Assembly: GCA_028823185.1 (NCBI GenBank)
Contig: JAPKBY010000033.1
Coordinates: 1-10,172, forward strand
Length of the DNA: 10,172 nt
Origin: Planctomycetota bacterium
Lineage (GTDB): Bacteria; Planctomycetota; UBA1135; GCA-002686595
Direction: 5' to 3'
Below the pieces are notes generated by a model that was not told the origin of the DNA, ran no database searches, and saw only the letters and a program-made list of their open reading frames with translations. The first letter of the stretch is position 1, and each line of letters opens with the position of its first letter. Shown piece by piece: positions 6,796 through 10,172 of this stretch. The translations under genes were made by a program, and so were the position numbers.

Positions 6796-7941
6796 ATGAG
6801 CGTCACGAAAGAACAGGTCTTAGCCCAGCTCTCAACCATCAATGACCCCGACCTCAATCGGGACATTGTCAGCCTCGGCTTCGTCACCAAGGCCGCGGTC
6901 TGCGACGGCCTCGTCGACGTCGTGATCAACCTCACGACCCCGGCCTGCCCAGTGAAAGATCAACTCAAGCAAGAGGCGATCGACAAGATCACTGCGCTTG
7001 AGGGCGTCACGACAGTCAAAGTCGAGATGACGGCGGAGGTGCGCGGTTCAAAAGAGAAGCGCACGATCGCGCCGGACATCAAACACATCGTCGCCGTCTC
7101 AAGCGGCAAAGGTGGCGTCGGCAAGAGCACCACGACCGTCAACCTCGCCTGCGCCCTCGCCGCGACGGGCGCGAAGGTCGGCATCCTCGACTGCGATGTC
7201 TACGGCCCAGACATCCCCATGATGCTCGGGATGTCAGGACAGCCTGACCAAGATGGGCGCAAGCTCGTCCCCAAGGTACGTCACGGCGTGAAGACCATGT
7301 CCATCGGCTACCTCCTCGATGAGGAGAAGCCCGTCATCTGGCGTGGCCCGATGGTCCACAAGCTGATCGAACAATTCCTCGGAGATGTCGCCTGGGGTGA
7401 GCTCGATTACCTCCTCGTAGATATGCCTCCCGGTACAGGCGACGCCCAGCTCTCGCTGGCACAGCTCGTCCCGCTCTCCGGGGCAGTCCTCGTCACCACG
7501 CCGCAAGCCGTCAGCACCTTTGACGTCGGTAAAGCCATCGGCATGTTCAAGCAGGTGAAGGTCGAGATCCTCGGCATCCTGGAGAACATGGCCGGCTACA
7601 CCATCAGCGGAAAGATCGCAGGCGCGACTCCGGGCACGACCCTTGAGCTCGACCTCGGCGATCACACTGAGACTTTGACTACGGACTCTGAGGGTCGCTT
7701 CGAGACCACCGCCCATGTCTTTGGCCAAGGCGGCGCAGCCCGTCTCGCCCAACGGCACAGCTTCCCGGTCTTAGGCTCCATCCCGCTCAACCCCTCTGTG
7801 CGAGTCGGAGGTGATGCTGGAGACCCCATCGTCGTCTCCGAGCCCGACTCAGCCCTCGCCCGCGCCTTCACTGAAGCCGCCGGCAGGGTCGCTCAGCGCC
7901 TCGCGATCCGCGAGCACGCCGAGCTACCCATCCTGCAGTAG
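6796..7941 (+). CDS. mrp: Mrp/ApbC-type P-loop ATPase, Fe-S cluster carrier family, CxxC lost
   Basis: The 381-residue protein has an N-terminal MIP18/DUF59 domain (about 4-80; includes NDPDLNRDIVSLGFV and a TPACP with C51). The ParA/MinD-like ATPase domain follows. Its deviant Walker A is GKGGVGKS at 104-111, switch-like DCD is at 132-134, and DMPPGTGD is at 209-216. Family members bind and transfer [4Fe-4S] clusters, usually through a CxxC near the C-terminus. Here ENM (263-265) is followed not by a CxxC but by about 39 residues (269-307) rich in T, G and D with predicted beta character, before VFGQGGAARLA resumes the family pattern. ATG 6796 fits the family start; an upstream in-frame ATG at 6736 would add 20 low-complexity residues. 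No clear SD was seen. Confidence 0.92.
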   Translation: MSVTKEQVLAQLSTINDPDLNRDIVSLGFVTKAAVCDGLVDVVINLTTPACPVKDQLKQEAIDKITALEGVTTVKVEMTAEVRGSKEKRTIAPDIKHIVAVSSGKGGVGKSTTTVNLACALAATGAKVGILDCDVYGPDIPMMLGMSGQPDQDGRKLVPKVRHGVKTMSIGYLLDEEKPVIWRGPMVHKLIEQFLGDVAWGELDYLLVDMPPGTGDAQLSLAQLVPLSGAVLVTTPQAVSTFDVGKAIGMFKQVKVEILGILENMAGYTISGKIAGATPGTTLELDLGDHTETLTTDSEGRFETTAHVFGQGGAARLAQRHSFPVLGSIPLNPSVRVGGDAGDPIVVSEPDSALARAFTEAAGRVAQRLAIREHAELPILQ

Positions 7942-7955
7942 CAGGAGGGAGCCTC

Positions 7956-7975
7956 AAAAAGCGCCCTAATGGCGC
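7956..7975 (-). terminator. Terminator-like hairpin oriented on the minus strand
   Basis: GCGCC (7961-7965) and GGCGC (7971-7975) form a 5-bp stem with a 5-nt loop. On the minus strand it is followed by five T (7960-7956), as in an intrinsic terminator; on the plus strand it has no T-tract. All nearby genes are on the plus strand, so it would only stop antisense RNA entering mrp. No convincing plus-strand terminator was found between mrp and the next gene. The rest of 7942-8153 shows no gene. Confidence 0.35.
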
Positions 7976-8153
7976 CAAAAGAGCCTTTTCGGGCCTCAGT
8001 GTCCGATTCTAGCTTCGGTTTATCCCCGGCCTCTACTCCTTGTGTCAGAGACATCGTCTAGGGGCTGCGCACGCCGAAGAAAATGCTGAAGAGCTGTCCA
8101 CTTCCGGACCACAGCGAGCACTTGGATGTGAGAAGACCACACCCAGCGCTCCT

Positions 8154-8954
8154 ATGGAACACCAAGCAACTCAACGAAACAGCTCCTCTGACCACCTCTT
8201 CGATGCATCCTCTCTTCGCTATTTAGGAGAGCTAAGGGCAGAAGCCCTTCATCACGGAGCCGTCCATCACCCCTACCTGACAGCCCTCAGAGAAGGGACC
8301 CTCCGCGATCCGCAAGAAGCCCTGCGAGATTTTGCGCGGCAGTACCAAGGCTACAGCGCTTGGTTCCCCCACTTCCTCGCTGCGGTTGATAAGCGCCTAC
8401 CTCAGGAGCTAAGGAGCATCCTCGATGAGAACAAGGCTGAGGAGAGCGGATGCTATGACGAGGAGACCTTGCTCGAGCTTGAGGGCGCAGGGCTACAGCG
8501 AGAGTGGGTAAACGGAGTCCCACACCCCGAGCTCTTCCGTCGCTTTCAGCGAGCCCTAAGTGTCGAACCTGACGCTGCAATATCTCCAGAGGCTCCTGTC
8601 TCGCGCTGGCGTCAAGAGCTGCTAACTCTTCTCCAAAATGATCACCCTGCGGCAGCGATCGGCGCACTCGGGCTAGGCACAGAGCTGGTCGTATCACACA
8701 TGTACGCTAGCGTGCTCGAGAGCGTAGATCGCTTCGGCAAGATCTCCCCCGAAGGCAGGAGCTTCCTCGTCCTGCACGCGCTCGTCGATGACGCCCACGC
8801 AGAGAGCTTGCTGAAGCTCGCACAGCGCTTCGCCGTGGACGGCGAGGGGAGAGCCGCCCTCGCTAGAGGCATGCGCGCGGCGCTTGAGATGCGAGCTGAG
8901 TTCTGGGATGAGCTCCTCAAGAGAGGCTCAACCACCAAGGAGGACGCAGCATGA
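8154..8954 (+). CDS. Heme-oxygenase-like diiron oxidase/oxygenase (HDO) family protein
   Basis: The 266-residue, mainly helical protein fits the CADD/SznF/BesC-like HDO superfamily. The terminal metal motif is H208-x3-D212-x2-H215 (HALVDDAH), as in CADD and SznF. E177 (GLGTELVVSHMY) precedes H208 by 31 residues, and H124 (PHPELFRRF) precedes E177 by 53, close to the family spacing. The remaining ligand is probably E96 or E97 (NKAEESG), with E117 as an alternative. Members use a diiron centre and O2 for N-oxygenation, oxidative C-C cleavage or amine formation; the substrate here is unknown. ATG 8154 is the first plausible start. A TTG at 8040 would add 38 residues without family character. No SD is visible. 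Its stop overlaps the next start (ATGA). TenA or PqqC relatives are less likely given the full ligand set. Confidence 0.8.
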   Translation: MEHQATQRNSSSDHLFDASSLRYLGELRAEALHHGAVHHPYLTALREGTLRDPQEALRDFARQYQGYSAWFPHFLAAVDKRLPQELRSILDENKAEESGCYDEETLLELEGAGLQREWVNGVPHPELFRRFQRALSVEPDAAISPEAPVSRWRQELLTLLQNDHPAAAIGALGLGTELVVSHMYASVLESVDRFGKISPEGRSFLVLHALVDDAHAESLLKLAQRFAVDGEGRAALARGMRAALEMRAEFWDELLKRGSTTKEDAA

Positions 8955-9706
8955 AAACTCCCACAACCCCCGCGCTCTACGATGAGGCCGCACCCAGCTG
9001 GGCTAGAACCGAAGCGGTCCTCCTGTCCGACTACACAGCGCGACCTTTTATTCTCGATGCGGTCACTCCCCTCAAAGGCGCGCGAGTCCTCGACTTAGGT
9101 TGCGGCGAGGGCTATGTCTCACGACAGTTCGCGAAGCAGGCGCCAGCTCGCCTGCTCAGCATCGACATCTCAGCAGGGATGATTGATCTCGCCCAAGCTG
9201 CCGAAGAGGCTTCCCCACAAGGGATCGAATACCAAGTCGGGTCTGCGACAGAGCTAGAGCTCAACGAAGAGTTCGACCAAATCGTCGCGGTGTTCCTGTT
9301 CAACTACTTGAAGTGCGAAGAGATGGCCTCCGTCTTGAAGAATGTCCATCGCCACCTCGCTCCAGGCGGGAGCTTCCTCTTCACCGTCCCGCACCCTTCC
9401 TTCCCTTTCCTCAACCGACCGGCGAGCCCTCCGTTCTTCTTCGAGACCAACGGACTCGACTATTACTCAGCGAGAGATCATCAGCTCGAAGGGAAGATCT
9501 GGCGGAGGGACGGAGTGCACGTCCCAGTCCGCTGCGTTCACAAACCGATGGAAGAATACTTCAAGGCCCTCGAAGAGGCAGGCTTCAAGGGAGCGCCGCG
9601 AGTGACCGAACTCTCTGTGACAGAAGAGCACCTCGAAATGGACCCCGCCTTCTTCGGACCCCTGCGAGGCCTCCCCCTCCATGTTGCCTTTGAGGTGACT
9701 CGATGA
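8951..9706 (+). CDS. Class I SAM-dependent methyltransferase
   Basis: The 251-residue protein has motif I VLDLGCGEG at 46-54, the acidic ribose-binding residue D72 at the end of strand 2 (LLSIDIS), and a later LAPGGSFLFTVPHPSF motif typical of small-molecule methyltransferases of the Methyltransf_11/25 type. The middle and C-terminal regions (aromatic-rich FFFETNGLDYYS) probably shape the substrate pocket. The acceptor atom (N, O or S) cannot be told. The start at ATG 8951 has a strong AAGGAGG (8937-8943) seven bases upstream and overlaps the HDO stop as ATGA. Its own stop overlaps the following dioxygenase start in the same way, so the three proteins are probably made together. Confidence 0.92.
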   Translation: MKTPTTPALYDEAAPSWARTEAVLLSDYTARPFILDAVTPLKGARVLDLGCGEGYVSRQFAKQAPARLLSIDISAGMIDLAQAAEEASPQGIEYQVGSATELELNEEFDQIVAVFLFNYLKCEEMASVLKNVHRHLAPGGSFLFTVPHPSFPFLNRPASPPFFFETNGLDYYSARDHQLEGKIWRRDGVHVPVRCVHKPMEEYFKALEEAGFKGAPRVTELSVTEEHLEMDPAFFGPLRGLPLHVAFEVTR

Positions 9707-10172
9707 GGAGAGGAGTAGAGTCGGCCAGCGCTCAGCACTCTTGGAGCAGAGGTGAGCTCACCCGAGATGAGCGCTGGAAGATCGACGCTACGTCCGTGCT
9801 CGAACCTGACCTGCTAAGGCTGCTGGCTTGGGCAGAGGAGCGCGAGAACCCCCTCGGTGAGCTCAAGTCTACGAGCCTCAAGTTACCTAGCTTTGATGCG
9901 CTGGCTGTTCAGGCTCGACGCGCCCTCGGGAGAGATGGCGTCGGCGCCGCGCTCATCAGAGGGCTCCCTGAGGATCCAGAGGACGCGCGGCTCGCCTATC
10001 TCGCGCTCGGCTGCCGCCTCGGCGACCCCCTCGAAAACTATGGGCGCCTCTATGAGGTCAGAGACCTAGGCGGCTCATACCTAGACGCTCCCATCCCTGT
10101 CTCTCAGACTCGTCACAGCACCTCATTTCACACGGACAGCGCGCGTAAAGAGACGCTGCCTCGCATCGTCTC
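9703..10172 (+). CDS. TauD/TfdA-like Fe(II)/2-oxoglutarate dioxygenase, cut by right edge
   Basis: 156 codons are visible in an open frame from ATG 9703, with GAGGTGA ending five bases upstream and an ATGA overlap with the methyltransferase. Residues about 65-110 (RRALGRDGVGAALIRGLP, then LALGCRLGDPL) fit the N-terminal part of TauD/clavaminate-synthase-like enzymes. The metal motif HxD is present as H143-T-D145 (SFHTDSA). The Asp makes a hydroxylase or desaturase more likely than a halogenase, which has Gly or Ala there. The distal His and the 2-oxoglutarate-binding Arg lie beyond the window. The substrate is unknown; the gene context suggests it acts in the same pathway as the HDO and methyltransferase. 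Confidence 0.85.
   Translation, partial: MRRGVESASAQHSWSRGELTRDERWKIDATSVLEPDLLRLLAWAEERENPLGELKSTSLKLPSFDALAVQARRALGRDGVGAALIRGLPEDPEDARLAYLALGCRLGDPLENYGRLYEVRDLGGSYLDAPIPVSQTRHSTSFHTDSARKETLPRIV

Noticed and set aside
7234..7758. Minus-strand open frame of 174 codons inside mrp
   Set aside because: mrp is certain on the plus strand; this is its shadow in high-GC sequence.
8040..8153. TTG start adding 38 residues to the HDO gene
   Set aside because: The extension has no helical or family character and no SD; ATG 8154 gives the family-like length.

Overview
The window is dense, bacterial, moderately GC-rich DNA. It holds eight protein-coding genes (two cut by the window edges), two tRNA genes with encoded CCA ends, and one probable gene remnant. 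The organism looks like a Gram-negative or other diderm lineage: there is a secretin-type N-domain protein with a lipobox-like signal, and a large exported protein with fibronectin-III-like and HEAT-like segments. Shine-Dalgarno (SD) use is patchy: strong before rnd, mazG and the methyltransferase, not evident before mrp, queC or the first gene of the right-hand operon. Planctomycetota or Myxococcota would fit this mix, but the sequence alone does not settle it.

Left part (1-2650). A minus-strand reading frame runs uninterrupted from 2364 to the left edge (788 codons, no stop in view). It encodes a probable exported multidomain protein with a 15-bp in-frame tandem repeat. Reading away from it is tRNA-Ala(CGC), followed by a strong intrinsic terminator that sits 20 bp from the end of the convergent rnd gene.

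Middle (2654-6580, all minus strand). In transcription order: a secretin-N-domain lipoprotein candidate, a decayed partial copy of a related gene, queC (preQ0 synthase), mazG (NTP pyrophosphohydrolase, overlapping queC by 8 nt), tRNA-Asp(GTC) with a recognisable promoter, and rnd (RNase D). The 44-nt gap between tRNA-Asp and rnd can fold so that the rnd ribosome-binding site is buried, and one of the folds resembles a terminator. This suggests regulation linking a tRNA gene with a tRNA-processing exonuclease.

Right part (6796-10172, all plus strand). First comes mrp/apbC, an Fe-S cluster carrier-type P-loop ATPase. It lacks the usual CxxC motif and carries a beta-rich insertion in its place. 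After about 210 bp begins a tightly coupled trio: a heme-oxygenase-like diiron oxidase (HDO) candidate, a class I SAM methyltransferase and a TauD/TfdA-type Fe(II)/2-oxoglutarate dioxygenase cut by the right edge. Both junctions are ATGA stop-start overlaps. Two different non-heme iron oxygenases coupled to a methyltransferase make a good candidate for an uncharacterised small-molecule pathway, and this is the most interesting item in the window. Its product cannot be read from the sequence.
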